A stretch of 14,962 nt of DNA from an uncultured Oscillospiraceae bacterium (GCA_934668605.1 CAKUNY010000038.1:1-14962), one strand, 5' to 3'. Positions 6,279 to 13,827 are shown, counted from the stretch's first letter. Numbers and translations are program-made. The notes: a model not told the origin generated them from the letters alone.

Positions 6279-7052
6279 CTAGAAGCTCCCGCTGCTCCCG
6301 TGACCGCCGCCGCCCGATTCGGAGCTGCCTGAGCTGGAGGATGATTCCTTTTCAATCTTCGTCCGGGTTTCGGTGGTGTGGGTGAACTGGTCGCGGCTGG
6401 CCGTGACGTTGAGCGCGCCGACGACATAGGCGTTTGCGTGCGTACCGGCGCGGACGGATTTCATCTTGCCCTTGAGAATGAGACAGACAATCAGCGCGAA
6501 GACCATCGAGCCGAGGGTGATGAGAAGAATGGGACCGGTCGTGCTGCGGCGGACGGGCTCACCGGCGGCTGCCTTTGCAAGGAAGTCCTCACAGCCGGCA
6601 ACAAAGTGGTTGAGGCCGCCTGCCCAGTCGTCATTGCGGAAATCGTCGAGGTACCAGTCGTTGAGCTCGAGAACGCCGTGCTCGTCGAAGGCATAGTCTG
6701 CTTTGGGACCGTAGACAAAGTTCGCGAACTGGCGGTTATCCATGCTCAGAAGCAGAATGATACCGTCACGGTCGTCACCTTCGCCGAGGGTGTATGCATG
6801 GTAGAACTGCCATGCAGTTTCGTAGGGGGTGTCGTAGTAGTCCTCGTAGTTATCGATCGTGATGACGTAGACACCGACGCCGTAGGTTTCGGAGACGGAC
6901 TCCGCGTAGCTTTCAAGCTGCGTGTATTCTTCGTCCGAGAGGAGCCCGGCATCGTCGGTGATGTTCCAGAGCTGGCTTTCGGCAAAGACCGAGATGCTCA
7001 GGCAAAGAAGAAGGGTAAGCGCGAGAAGAATTGTGATGATCCGTTTTTTCAT
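6279..7052 (-). CDS. TPM-domain membrane protein (YdjH-like)
   Basis: I place the start at ATG 7052, 257 residues, because AAGGAGG lies 8 bp upstream and the protein then starts with a signal peptide (MKKRIITILLALTLLLCLSI, cut near residue 23). A longer ORF from 7127 would overlap the upstream gene and has no ribosome binding site. Residues about 28-155 form a TPM domain, with ITDDAGLLSDEEYTQLE at its start and a VYVITIDNYED strand. A membrane helix lies at about 172-195, and the tail is a Ser/Gly-rich low-complexity end finishing in HGSSGSF, typical of the family. TPM domains face the outside of the cell; B. subtilis YdjH is reported to help recruit the SPFH protein YdjI to membranes. It is the last gene of the operon, 13 bp after the zinc-ribbon gene. 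Confidence 0.88.
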   Translation of the reverse strand: MKKRIITILLALTLLLCLSISVFAESQLWNITDDAGLLSDEEYTQLESYAESVSETYGVGVYVITIDNYEDYYDTPYETAWQFYHAYTLGEGDDRDGIILLLSMDNRQFANFVYGPKADYAFDEHGVLELNDWYLDDFRNDDWAGGLNHFVAGCEDFLAKAAAGEPVRRSTTGPILLITLGSMVFALIVCLILKGKMKSVRAGTHANAYVVGALNVTASRDQFTHTTETRTKIEKESSSSSGSSESGGGGHGSSGSF

Positions 7053-7065
7053 GCCGTGTCCCTCC

Positions 7066-8199
7066 TTACGCGAACAGCAGATAGCCTGCCGAAATGAGTG
7101 CGGTGAGGACGGCCGAGATGGCGGCAAACGTGCCCCAGAACTTGCCTGCGCTGGTGGGAAGGTCGCCGACGAGCTTGCCGGTCTGGCCGTTCATGGCGAA
7201 CAGGTAGTTCTTACCCTGCCACTTGGTGCTGAGGAGCCAGATGGGAAGCAGCGCGTAATGTACTTTGCCGCGGCGGAGCTTCACATCGTGGGAGACGGGG
7301 ACGCAGGAATCGTAGCCGGTGACCGTATCACCAAGCGCCGCAACGAGAGAGCCCTCGCAGCGGGTGTCAGCGCGCTCGTGGCAGTCTTCGACGGACACAT
7401 CGTATTTGTCGGCGAGGAAGCCGGGCAGATATGCGGTCGAGAAGCGCTTGAGCTCCTTGTAGTCGAAGGGCTCGATGGAGTCCATGTAGTCGTCGGGCAT
7501 TTTGCTTGATGCGTCGACGGGGACTTTCTCGAAGGAGATGGAGCCCTCACGGAAAATATCGAAGTGGTCGGTCTCTGTGACCTCATAGTCGCCCGAGGTG
7601 TAGCAGCGGCTGCGCGTAGCCTCGTACTGGGCAGAGCCCGTGGCCTTGCCGTCGAACATCCAGAACGGGACGTAGACGCCCTTGATCTCCTGCACGTGGT
7701 TCTCGTTTGTGAACTGACGCGGGAGGAAGGGCTTTCCCTTATAGTGCGCCTTGAGGGCCTTAACTGCGTCGTCCTTCGAGAGCTTGAAGGGCAGGACGAA
7801 GTCTGGCTTGAGACTGCCGGAGAACTGGCCGGGGACGATACTGGGGTTGCCGCAGTAGGGGCAGGCGGTCGCGGCGGTCGATTCGTCGCAGATGAGCTCC
7901 GCGCCGCACGACGGGCAGGAGTAGCTCTTCATGCCGGCAGCGTCCTGTCCCCAGTCGCCGCCAAGATCGGAGGTGTCCCAGCCCTCGGCCTGCGCCTGCT
8001 GCTTCTGCTGCGCGGACTTCCGGTCGGCGTCTTTTTTGGCTTCGGTGGCCTTTTGTTCCTTTTCGGCAAAGAGCGCCTCAATTTCGGAGACCTCGTAGCT
8101 TGTGCCGCAGTAGTCGCAGGTGAGCTTGCCGGTCGCGCTGTCAAAGTGCAATGGGCCTGTACAGGCGGGGCATTGATAGTTTGTTACCTGAGTTGGCAT
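7066..8199 (-). CDS. TFIIB-type zinc-ribbon, tail-anchored protein (YdjG-like)
   Basis: The 377-residue product starts with a zinc ribbon using Cys10, Cys13, Cys28 and Cys31. A charged, Lys/Gln/Glu-rich helix at about 38-72 is probably a coiled coil. A second zinc ribbon uses Cys95, Cys98, Cys113 and Cys116. The middle (about 125-345) is a soluble domain with the segment VYVPFWMFDGKATGSAQYE, and residues about 354-377 form one membrane helix at the C terminus, so most of the protein should sit in the cytoplasm. This order and the neighbours match B. subtilis YdjG, which together with YdjH anchors the SPFH protein YdjI at the membrane. It is the middle gene of the operon, 34 bp after the SPFH gene, with an AGAGGG ribosome binding site. 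Confidence 0.88.
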   Translation of the reverse strand: MPTQVTNYQCPACTGPLHFDSATGKLTCDYCGTSYEVSEIEALFAEKEQKATEAKKDADRKSAQQKQQAQAEGWDTSDLGGDWGQDAAGMKSYSCPSCGAELICDESTAATACPYCGNPSIVPGQFSGSLKPDFVLPFKLSKDDAVKALKAHYKGKPFLPRQFTNENHVQEIKGVYVPFWMFDGKATGSAQYEATRSRCYTSGDYEVTETDHFDIFREGSISFEKVPVDASSKMPDDYMDSIEPFDYKELKRFSTAYLPGFLADKYDVSVEDCHERADTRCEGSLVAALGDTVTGYDSCVPVSHDVKLRRGKVHYALLPIWLLSTKWQGKNYLFAMNGQTGKLVGDLPTSAGKFWGTFAAISAVLTALISAGYLLFA

Positions 8200-8233
8200 A
8201 TCTTCCCTCTTTTCCAGATGATTTGGCTGTGAA

Positions 8234-9562
8234 TCAGGTCAGGTCCGCGTCGTTGAACGGATCGCCGCATTCGGGGCAGAACTTGGGGGGATTGGTGGGA
8301 TCGGCAGGCTCCCAGCCGCACTTATTGCACTTATAGTGCCGGGGCGCGGTGGGCTTGGGCTTGCCGCATTCGGAGCAGAATTTGCCTTTATTTACCGCGC
8401 CGCAGGCGCACGTCCACGTGTCGGAAACGGGCTTGGGGCTTCCGCACTCGGCGCAGAATTTGCCGGTGTTGCCGGTCTTGCCGCAGCTGCACGTCCAGCC
8501 TGCTGCCGGGGCTGCAGGGGCGGACTGCGCGGCCTGCTGCTGAGATTGCTGCTGCGCGCCCATCTGATAGAGGTTCTGCGCGTTCATGCCGCCGGCCTGA
8601 CCCGCCATGTTCATACCCATGAAGGCCATCGCGGAGCCTGCGCCCTGATTGGACGCGGCCGACTGCATCGCTGCCGCCTGCGCGCCGACCAGGTGGGCTG
8701 CGGCTCTTGTCGGGTCCATGAACGCCGCGTTGCGCTGCATCTCTTTCAGCATCTGCTCGTCTTCTTCGCTCGCCTTCACGCTCGAAACGCCGAACGATAC
8801 GATTTCAAGGCCGCGCAGGTTGCGCCACTTGCCAGACAGCACTTCATTCAGTGCGTCCGCCAGCTCCATCGTGTGACCGGGGAGCGCCGAGTAGCGGATA
8901 CCCATGTCGGAAATTTTCGCGAACGCAGGCTGAAGGGCTGTCAGCAATTCGGTTTTCAGCTGGCCGTCCAGACGGTCGCGGGTGAATTCCTCCGAGACGT
9001 TGCCGCAGACGTTCGTGTAGAAGAGAATCGGGTCGCAGATGCGGTAGCTGTATTCGCCGAAGCAGCGAAGGGAAATGTCGATGTCGATGCCCGCGCGCTG
9101 GTCGACGACGCGGAAGGGAACGGGGCTTGGCGTACCGTATTTGTTGCCGATGAGTTCCTTAGTATTGAAGTAGTAGATGCGCTGGTCCTTCGGGGGCTCA
9201 CCGCCAAAGGTGAAGCGCTTGCCGATGTTCTTGAAGGTGTCGAGGATACTCTTGCCAAGAGAGCCGGAGAAGATGGAGGGCTCGGTCGAGGAATCATAGA
9301 CGAATTCGCCGGGCTCGGCGCAAAGCTCGGTGACCTTGCCCTGGTCGACGATGATCATGCACTGACCGTCGGCAACCGCCACGACGGAGCCGTTGGAGAT
9401 GATGTTCTCCGAGCCCTTATAGTTGCTGCTTCTGCCCGAGACACGGTGCAGACCCTTGACGGCCATGACGTTCTCGGGGATGGCTTCACAGTAGAAATAC
9501 TCCTTCCACTGGTCGGCCATCACGCCGCCGACGGAATCCAATGCTGCTCTGATAAGTCCCAT
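8234..9562 (-). CDS. SPFH (flotillin-like) protein with three C-terminal zinc ribbons (YdjI-like)
   Basis: The 442-residue product has an SPFH domain at about 25-270 (typical pieces are VADGQCMIIVDQGKVTELCA and the later DMGIRYSALPGHTMELADAL), then an Ala/Gln/Met/Gly-rich linker at about 285-350. Three zinc ribbons follow, with Cys358/360/370/373, Cys385/387/396/399 and a rubredoxin-like Cys412/415/429/432. There is no membrane helix, so membrane attachment should depend on partners, as reported for YdjI with YdjG and YdjH. GGAG lies 9 bp before the ATG. It is the first gene of the operon and the promoter is at 9717-9746. Such proteins form membrane-bound scaffolds linked to envelope stress. 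I do not see a pspA-like gene beside it. Confidence 0.88.
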   Translation of the reverse strand: MGLIRAALDSVGGVMADQWKEYFYCEAIPENVMAVKGLHRVSGRSSNYKGSENIISNGSVVAVADGQCMIIVDQGKVTELCAEPGEFVYDSSTEPSIFSGSLGKSILDTFKNIGKRFTFGGEPPKDQRIYYFNTKELIGNKYGTPSPVPFRVVDQRAGIDIDISLRCFGEYSYRICDPILFYTNVCGNVSEEFTRDRLDGQLKTELLTALQPAFAKISDMGIRYSALPGHTMELADALNEVLSGKWRNLRGLEIVSFGVSSVKASEEDEQMLKEMQRNAAFMDPTRAAAHLVGAQAAAMQSAASNQGAGSAMAFMGMNMAGQAGGMNAQNLYQMGAQQQSQQQAAQSAPAAPAAGWTCSCGKTGNTGKFCAECGSPKPVSDTWTCACGAVNKGKFCSECGKPKPTAPRHYKCNKCGWEPADPTNPPKFCPECGDPFNDADLT

Positions 9563-9589
9563 AAATGTAACTCCTTTTCTGAAATCTGA

Positions 9590-9608
9590 GGCTCTGGTGC
9601 GCAGAGCC
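9590..9608 (-). promoter_or_regulatory. Leader hairpin before the SPFH ribosome binding site
   Basis: A 7-bp stem, GGCTCTG with CAGAGCC around a 5-nt loop, lies in the predicted leader about 15 nt upstream of the GGAG sequence. It might influence initiation; a chance origin is possible. Confidence 0.35.
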
Positions 9609-9677
9609 TGCGCCGCGGGAGATCGTTTGCGCGGTGCTCCCAGCGGAGGCCGGATATTGATATGACGGTATGGACAT

Positions 9678-9709
9678 GGAAAAGGTTCCCGGGAGCGGGA
9701 GCCCTTTCC
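9678..9709 (-). promoter_or_regulatory. Hairpin at the very 5' end of the SPFH operon transcript
   Basis: A 14-bp stem with one mismatch and one G/T wobble encloses a 4-nt loop. It starts within a few nucleotides of the predicted transcription start (near 9710). A hairpin in this place commonly protects a transcript from 5'-end decay; here that is inference. A terminator role is unlikely because no T-run follows. Confidence 0.5.
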
Positions 9710-9716
9710 AGAAGCT

Positions 9717-9746
9717 ATTATACCAGATGTCTGCGCCGGTTGACAA
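9717..9746 (-). promoter_or_regulatory. sigmaA-type promoter of the SPFH operon
   Basis: On the minus strand TTGTCA (9741-9746) and a perfect TATAAT (9717-9722) are 18 bp apart. The leader to the ATG at 9562 is about 150 nt. B. subtilis pspA-ydjGHI is known to be driven by sigmaW, whose promoter (TGAAAC and CGTA) I do not see here, so control may differ. Between this promoter and the spo0A control sites (9747-9960) there is no gene I can support. Confidence 0.75.
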
Positions 9747-9960
9747 GGGCGGGCGCGGTTTTCTGCGCGGAAAAAGAAATCCTCGAGCCGTCGGACTTTT
9801 TTGCAGCCGTATGCCGCAAAGCGGAACGCGGAAAAGCTCAGCTACGACTGGGGGCATTCGCTCACGCTCGGAGCCGGTCAGCCCTGCACGAATCCCGGCG
9901 TTGTATTCCCATTTGCTGTCCGGCAGTTCTGCGGCGCGTTCCGGCTTTCCGGCGGGGAAA

Positions 9961-10010
9961 TTCGACGCGATCGGGGACGAGACGACAGGCTGTGTCGAAG
10001 GCGGTCGACA
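9961..10010. promoter_or_regulatory. Cluster of 0A-box-like sites upstream of spo0A
   Basis: A perfect 0A box TGTCGAA lies at 9993-9999, an inverted near-match GTCGACA at 10004-10010 (6 of 7 against TTCGACA), and another inverted near-match TTCGACG at 9961-9967. They lie 30-80 bp upstream of the predicted -35, a reasonable place for Spo0A autoregulation. The assignment rests on the known B. subtilis consensus. Confidence 0.55.
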
Positions 10011-10039
10011 AAAAGTGGTAAAAAGTTCATCGTAAAATA

Positions 10040-10068
10040 TTGAAAAATATGTGAGAATGTGATAAATT
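10040..10068 (+). promoter_or_regulatory. Probable vegetative promoter of spo0A
   Basis: TTGAAA (10040-10045) is followed after 17 bp by TAAATT (10063-10068) in a very AT-rich stretch. The -10 matches only 4 of 6 bases. A GAGAAT at 10053-10058 resembles a sigmaH -10, but no good sigmaH -35 (AGGAWWW) lies the right distance upstream. Confidence 0.5.
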
Positions 10069-10134
10069 ATAGCCATCGCAGCGAAAAATAGTGCCTGGCC
10101 GGGCAACTCCATGAATACGAAGGAGATAGTTCTC

Positions 10135-10902
10135 ATGAACGATCAGATTAAGGTTATCATTGCCGATGCGAACGAAGGCTTTGCCGCGCAGCTTGCAGGC
10201 TTCCTCGGGGAGAACCCCGCATTTGCGGTTGTCGGCACGGCAAACGACGGGGAGAAGGCCGTGGAGCTTTTAAATACCGCGCAGGCGGACGTGCTGATTC
10301 TCGATCTGCTGCTGCCGAAGCTCGACGGAATCTCCGTTTTGCAGGCGGCAAGCGCGCTTCCAAAGCCGCCGATCGGCCTTGCGCTGACGGGCTTCATGAC
10401 CGATTATGCCGGGCAGATGGCGGAAAAGTACGGTGTGCGGTATTTTATCAGCAAGCCCTGCGGGCTTCAGACCGTCGCGGAGCGGACGCTCGAGATCGTC
10501 GAGACAGAGCGCTCGGCAAAACGCGCGCGTTATCCGCAGGCCAATGTCGAGGCGCTTGTTACATCCATGATCCACGAGATCGGCGTGCCCGCGCACGTGA
10601 AGGGCTATCAGTATCTGCGCGAGGCGATCATGATCGCGGTCGACGACATGGACGTGATCAACGCGATCACGAAGGTTCTCTATCCGCAGGTTGCCAAGAA
10701 GTTTTCAACGACATCTTCCAGAGTTGAACGCGCCATCCGGCACGCCATCGAGCTGGCCTGGGACAGAGGAGATCTGGAAACGCTGCAAAAATTCTTCGGC
10801 TATACCGTCTCCAACACCAAGGGAAAGCCGACCAATTCCGAGTTTATCGCCCTCATCGCCGACAAGCTGCAATTGCAGCTCAAGGCCGCGCAGATGCATT
10901 GA
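10135..10902 (+). CDS. spo0A: Sporulation master response regulator Spo0A
   Basis: I start at ATG 10135, 255 residues, because AAGGAG (10120-10125) lies 9 bp before it; an in-frame ATG at 10111 has no ribosome binding site. The receiver domain (1-122) has phospho-acceptor Asp57 in [12 protein letters not shown], Thr85 in LTGF and Lys107 in ISKPC. The C-terminal DNA-binding domain (about 138-255) is close to B. subtilis Spo0[53 protein letters not shown] and [25 protein letters not shown]. In the acidic pocket, IADAN replaces the B. subtilis VADDN, so the second Asp is Ala12. The gene stands alone, divergent from the SPFH operon; spoIVB, its usual upstream neighbour, is absent. Its presence suggests a sporulating lineage but does not prove sporulation. 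Confidence 0.97.
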   Translation: MNDQIKVIIADANEGFAAQLAGFLGENPAFAVVGTANDGEKAVELLNTAQADVLILDLLLPKLDGISVLQAASALPKPPIGLALTGFMTDYAGQMAEKYGVRYFISKPCGLQTVAERTLEIVETERSAKRARYPQANVEALVTSMIHEIGVPAHVKGYQYLREAIMIAVDDMDVINAITKVLYPQVAKKFSTTSSRVERAIRHAIELAWDRGDLETLQKFFGYTVSNTKGKPTNSEFIALIADKLQLQLKAAQMH

Positions 10903-10932
10903 ATTACATGAAACCGCACCCGCTTGACCGAG

Positions 10933-10964
10933 CAACGCCGCCAGCTTCCTAGCTGGCGGCGTTG
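10933..10964 (+). terminator. Probable terminator hairpin after spo0A
   Basis: A perfect 14-bp stem (10933-10946 with 10951-10964) closes on a TCCT loop 30 bp past the spo0A stop. The following bases (GCGCATCTTTGG) contain only three Ts in a row, so termination may be incomplete. The rest of the gap up to the traX stop holds nothing I can name. Confidence 0.65.
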
Positions 10965-11073
10965 GCGCATCTTTGGAACGTTATTGTTCTGCAATAAAAA
11001 GGCTAAGGCTTCTGACAATCTGCTCTATATAACAATCGGGGAGGGGCAAACAGCACAAAACGTTCAAAAAATA

Positions 11074-11835
11074 TTATAAAAACCGGAAGAGAAGGCACAG
11101 GACGATCAAGTGGAGGGGATAGTAAGCATAAAACAGCGGCTTCATAACGCGCGAAAGCGCCGGGTTCTTGCCGCGTGTGCCGTCGTAGCGCCGAAGAAGC
11201 GGCACAGACAGGAAGACCGCCAGCTGCAAAAGCCCGTACCAGACGTTTAGGGAAAGGCAGTAGACCGCAACATATAAGCTTACGTAGAACAGGCACCAGC
11301 GAAGCTGCGCCCCGGGATTTGCGCGGTTTGCGCCGATCGATAAAATGCACAGCGGCGCGATGCAGCTCCAGTCCGCCGGGAGCGTGATGAGGCAAAGAAG
11401 CAGGATCAGCGCGGTCTTTTGAAGAGCCGAGCAATCGAGGTCATTGACCCGCAGCATCAGGAGTCCGCCCAGAAGCGCCCAGATGACGCTCGTCTGGTTG
11501 AGAAGCTGGCCGGAAGAGAAGGGGAGATAACAGCGCCAGTCAAGGCTCCCGCCGCAGGAGAAGAACTGATAGGCAAAATGCGAGACGATGGCAAGAAGCA
11601 GCAGCCGCAGGGCGTAGTTTTTGAAATTCCTTGTATAATGGTAGCCCTCGGCAATGAAGTAGCACATGATGGGGCAGGTGAGGCGGCCGATGGCGTGCAT
11701 CACGAGCGCAAGCGGGTGCATCGAGTAGCCCGGGAAGGCCAGCCACGCGACGTGGTCGATCGTCATGGCAAGGATAGCAAGCAGCTTGAGCTCGTCCCCG
11801 CAAAGACGGCGGGAGGGCAAAACAGATTGAGACAT
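11074..11835 (-). CDS. TraX family integral membrane acyltransferase-like protein
   Basis: I start at ATG 11835, 253 residues, because AGGAG lies 7-8 bp upstream and a promoter fits 28 bp further out; the longer ORF reads through the promoter. After a short basic N terminus the protein begins with DELKLLAILAMTIDHVAWL, the typical first helix and D-H pair of the TraX family, then MHAIGRLTCPIMCYFIAEGYHYTRN, also characteristic. About eight hydrophobic helices follow, and it ends with FYAYYPLHLIVLCLLFRFL. The founding TraX N-acetylates F pilin, but chromosomal Firmicute members have no plasmid context and an unknown substrate. No conjugation genes are near. It is a single gene with its own promoter. 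Confidence 0.9.
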   Translation of the reverse strand: MSQSVLPSRRLCGDELKLLAILAMTIDHVAWLAFPGYSMHPLALVMHAIGRLTCPIMCYFIAEGYHYTRNFKNYALRLLLLAIVSHFAYQFFSCGGSLDWRCYLPFSSGQLLNQTSVIWALLGGLLMLRVNDLDCSALQKTALILLLCLITLPADWSCIAPLCILSIGANRANPGAQLRWCLFYVSLYVAVYCLSLNVWYGLLQLAVFLSVPLLRRYDGTRGKNPALSRVMKPLFYAYYPLHLIVLCLLFRFL

Positions 11836-11862
11836 GGCAATGCTCCTGTCATTTTTTTCTTT

Positions 11863-11891
11863 ATTGTAAAGACGATGGACAGGCTTGTCAA
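11863..11891 (-). promoter_or_regulatory. Promoter of the traX-family gene
   Basis: On the minus strand a perfect TTGACA (11886-11891) and TACAAT (11863-11868) are 17 bp apart. This is one of the best sigmaA-type matches in the window. Confidence 0.8.
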
Positions 11892-11900
11892 CCGTTCGCC

Positions 11901-11929
11901 TTGACGTTTGGCTCCGTGCGTGATACCAT
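11901..11929 (+). promoter_or_regulatory. Probable promoter of the yqeCB cluster
   Basis: TTGACG (11901-11906) and TACCAT (11924-11929) are 17 bp apart. The -35 is 9 bp from the -35 of the divergent traX promoter, so the two promoters may share regulation or interfere. Confidence 0.55.
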
Positions 11930-11954
11930 TTTAAAAACGAAAGGTGGCCAGACG

Positions 11955-12626
11955 ATGCAGCTGCGAACGACGCTTCAAATAGAGCCCGGTGTAACCGCAA
12001 TCATTGGCGGCGGCGGCAAGACGACGCTTTTATACGCGCTGGCCGGAGAGTGCTGCGCCGATGCGCGCGTGATCGTATGCACAACGACGCATATTTTTAG
12101 ACCCTCGCAGCTGCCGTGCGTTCTCTCAGGCAGCGAAGCGGAGGTTCGGGCGGCGCTGAAGGAAACCAGCTGCGTCTGCGTGGGAACAACAAGCGAGCAT
12201 GGAAAGCTCGGCGCGCCTGCGATTGCCTTTGACCGGCTTTTGCATTTGGCGGACTACGTTTTTGTCGAGGCCGACGGCTCGAAGCACTTACCCTTAAAGG
12301 CGCATGCGGGGCATGAGCCGGTCGTGCCCAAAGAGGCGAACCAGACGATCCTGGTGCTCGGCGTGTCAGGGCTCGGAAAGATAATCCGGGAGGCTGCGCA
12401 CCGGCCTGCGCTCTACGCCGAAAAGCTTGGCGCCACGGAGGATACCGTCGTAACGCCCGAGCTTGCCGCGAGGCTTCTGGAGCTCGAAGCGCTTCATACG
12501 CGGGTGCTGGTCAATCAGGTGGAAACGCAACAGGAGATGGCGCTTGCGCGCGCGTTGGCGGAGCAGTTACACTGCCCGGTCGCGGCGGGGGCGCTGCAAA
12601 AGGAGAATGTGATATGCTTGTGCTGA
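11955..12626 (+). CDS. yqeC: Selenium cofactor biosynthesis protein YqeC (P-loop NTP-binding)
   Basis: I start at ATG 11955, 223 residues, since AAAGGTGG lies about 7 bp before it; an in-frame TTG at 11901 coincides with the promoter. A Walker A motif GGGGKTT lies near residues 18-24, followed by VIVCTTTHIF and the family signature VEADGSKHLPLKAHAGHEPVVP near 105-126. YqeC proteins occur with YqeB in organisms that use selenium-dependent molybdenum hydroxylases such as xanthine dehydrogenase and purine hydroxylase. They are thought to help make or insert the labile selenium cofactor; the exact reaction is not established. The gene overlaps yqeB by 13 nt, so the two should be co-translated. 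No hydroxylase structural genes are in the window. Confidence 0.92.
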   Translation: MQLRTTLQIEPGVTAIIGGGGKTTLLYALAGECCADARVIVCTTTHIFRPSQLPCVLSGSEAEVRAALKETSCVCVGTTSEHGKLGAPAIAFDRLLHLADYVFVEADGSKHLPLKAHAGHEPVVPKEANQTILVLGVSGLGKIIREAAHRPALYAEKLGATEDTVVTPELAARLLELEALHTRVLVNQVETQQEMALARALAEQLHCPVAAGALQKENVICLC

Positions 12627-13438
12627 TTCGGGGCGCGGGAGATCTTGCCTCGGGCGTCTCGCTGCGGCTGCACCGGGCGGGCTTTCCGGTCGTCATGACC
12701 GATCTTCCGAAGCCCACGGCCATCCGAAGAACCGTCTGCTTCTCGCAGGCGATCCGGTTCGGAAAAACGACGGTCGAGGACGCGGAAGGCGTCTGCTGCC
12801 ATACGGCGCGGGAGGTAAAGGCCGCCCTGGACGCGGGAAAAATCCCGGTTCTGCCGGATGAGACGGCGAAATGTAAGGCTTGGCTGCATCCGGACGTGCT
12901 TGTCGACGGCATTCTGGCAAAGAAGAACCTTGGAACGAAGATGTCGGACGCGCCGCTTGTCATCGCGCTGGGGCCGGGCTTTTGCGCGGGGCGGGACTGC
13001 CACGCGGTCATTGAAACGATGCGCGGCCATACGCTCGGGCGCGTGATCTGGGACGGAGAGCCGCTTCCAAACACCAACATTCCGGGGTTAATTGGCGGCT
13101 TTGCGGGAGAGCGGGTGCTGCGCGCGCCGGATACGGGCGTTTTCCATCAGCTGCGGGACATTGGCGCGCTGGTAGAGTCCGGCGAGACGGTCGGCGAGGT
13201 GAACGGCTTTCCGATGCGCTGCACGATCTCGGGCGTTCTGCGCGGAATTCTCCCGGACGGCACGCCGGTCACGAAGGGCATGAAGTCCGGAGACGTCGAC
13301 CCGCGCGGCAATGTTCAGAACTGCTGCACCGTCTCCGATAAGGCCAGCGCCATCGCGGGCGGCGTTTTAGAGGCGATTCTGCATAAAATCCCGCTGGTGA
13401 GCCGGGATGTGACGATTGACATGGAGGGGACGCTATGA
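12614..13438 (+). CDS. yqeB: Selenium-dependent molybdenum cofactor maturation protein YqeB (EF2563 family)
   Basis: The 274-residue product begins with a Rossmann-like MLVLIRGAGDLASGVSLRL, a glycine-rich nucleotide-binding turn. It continues with RRTVCFSQAI near 38-47, a central VIALGPGFCAGRDCHAVIET near 115-134 with Cys123 and Cys128, and a C-terminal half containing HQLRDIGALVESGETVGEV. These are features of the EF2563/YqeB family linked to selenium-dependent molybdenum hydroxylases. The AAGGAG ribosome binding site lies inside the end of yqeC. The stop overlaps the next start (ATGA). Length and motifs are intact. Confidence 0.93.
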   Translation: MLVLIRGAGDLASGVSLRLHRAGFPVVMTDLPKPTAIRRTVCFSQAIRFGKTTVEDAEGVCCHTAREVKAALDAGKIPVLPDETAKCKAWLHPDVLVDGILAKKNLGTKMSDAPLVIALGPGFCAGRDCHAVIETMRGHTLGRVIWDGEPLPNTNIPGLIGGFAGERVLRAPDTGVFHQLRDIGALVESGETVGEVNGFPMRCTISGVLRGILPDGTPVTKGMKSGDVDPRGNVQNCCTVSDKASAIAGGVLEAILHKIPLVSRDVTIDMEGTL

Positions 13439-13809
13439 AGCGGTATATGCTGCTGCCGGAGGACACCATCGAGCTTCTGCCGGAAGACGGCGAGGCGGAA
13501 TGCGCCGTGTCTGTTTTCTGCGAGAGGACCTTGATTTTGTTCCCTTGCAGCAAAATAGAACTGGTTTCGCTGCTCCGGAATGTCCGCGAAGACCGCAGAA
13601 AACCGGAGGACTGCCTCCGCATCCGCGCGCGCGATACGCTCTATGATGCGCCGCAGGAGGTTCTGGTTCCGGTCACAAGGCCGGATTTCATGTCGTTCCG
13701 GGCAGAGCTTGCGGCGGAGCGGCCGGAGCTTTTTGAAAACTTCTCCGAACAAGAAGATGTGCGCGAAACCTGCGACCAGACGGGAAGCCATCTGCACAGG
13801 CACGCGTGA
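13435..13809 (+). CDS. Unrecognised 124-residue protein coupled to yqeB
   Basis: I do not recognise a family. The start ATG overlaps the yqeB stop (ATGA), and GGAGGGG lies about 8 bp upstream, so translation should be coupled. The product is soluble and acidic at both ends. An N-terminal part of beta character (MKRYMLLPEDTIELLPEDGE then VSVFCERTLILFP) leads to a charged middle (LRNVREDRRKPEDCLRIRAR) and a polar C terminus ending in GSHLHRHA. There is no signal peptide or membrane helix. Two cysteines (about positions 23 and 29) near the N terminus and one each at about 38, 60 and 113 do not form a clear metal motif. Position suggests a role with YqeB and YqeC, but this is only context. Codon use matches its neighbours. 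Confidence 0.75.
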   Translation: MKRYMLLPEDTIELLPEDGEAECAVSVFCERTLILFPCSKIELVSLLRNVREDRRKPEDCLRIRARDTLYDAPQEVLVPVTRPDFMSFRAELAAERPELFENFSEQEDVRETCDQTGSHLHRHA

Positions 13810-13827
13810 CGCATACGCCGAGCTTTT

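Noticed and set aside
8336..9589. 417-codon plus-strand frame opposite the SPFH gene
   Set aside because: It mirrors a well-supported gene with clear domains; long antisense frames are common in GC-rich coding DNA. There is no ribosome binding site, and the sequence is low-complexity Ala/Arg/Val-rich.
9486..10136. Long minus-strand frame and overlapping plus-strand frames between the SPFH gene and spo0A
   Set aside because: They run through both promoters and 0A boxes, have no good ribosome binding sites and no recognisable domain. No remnant of spoIVB was seen in any frame.
11074..11835. traX-family gene as evidence of a conjugative element
   Set aside because: No relaxase, type IV secretion, integrase or attachment repeats are nearby; TraX homologues are common as chromosomal genes in Clostridia.
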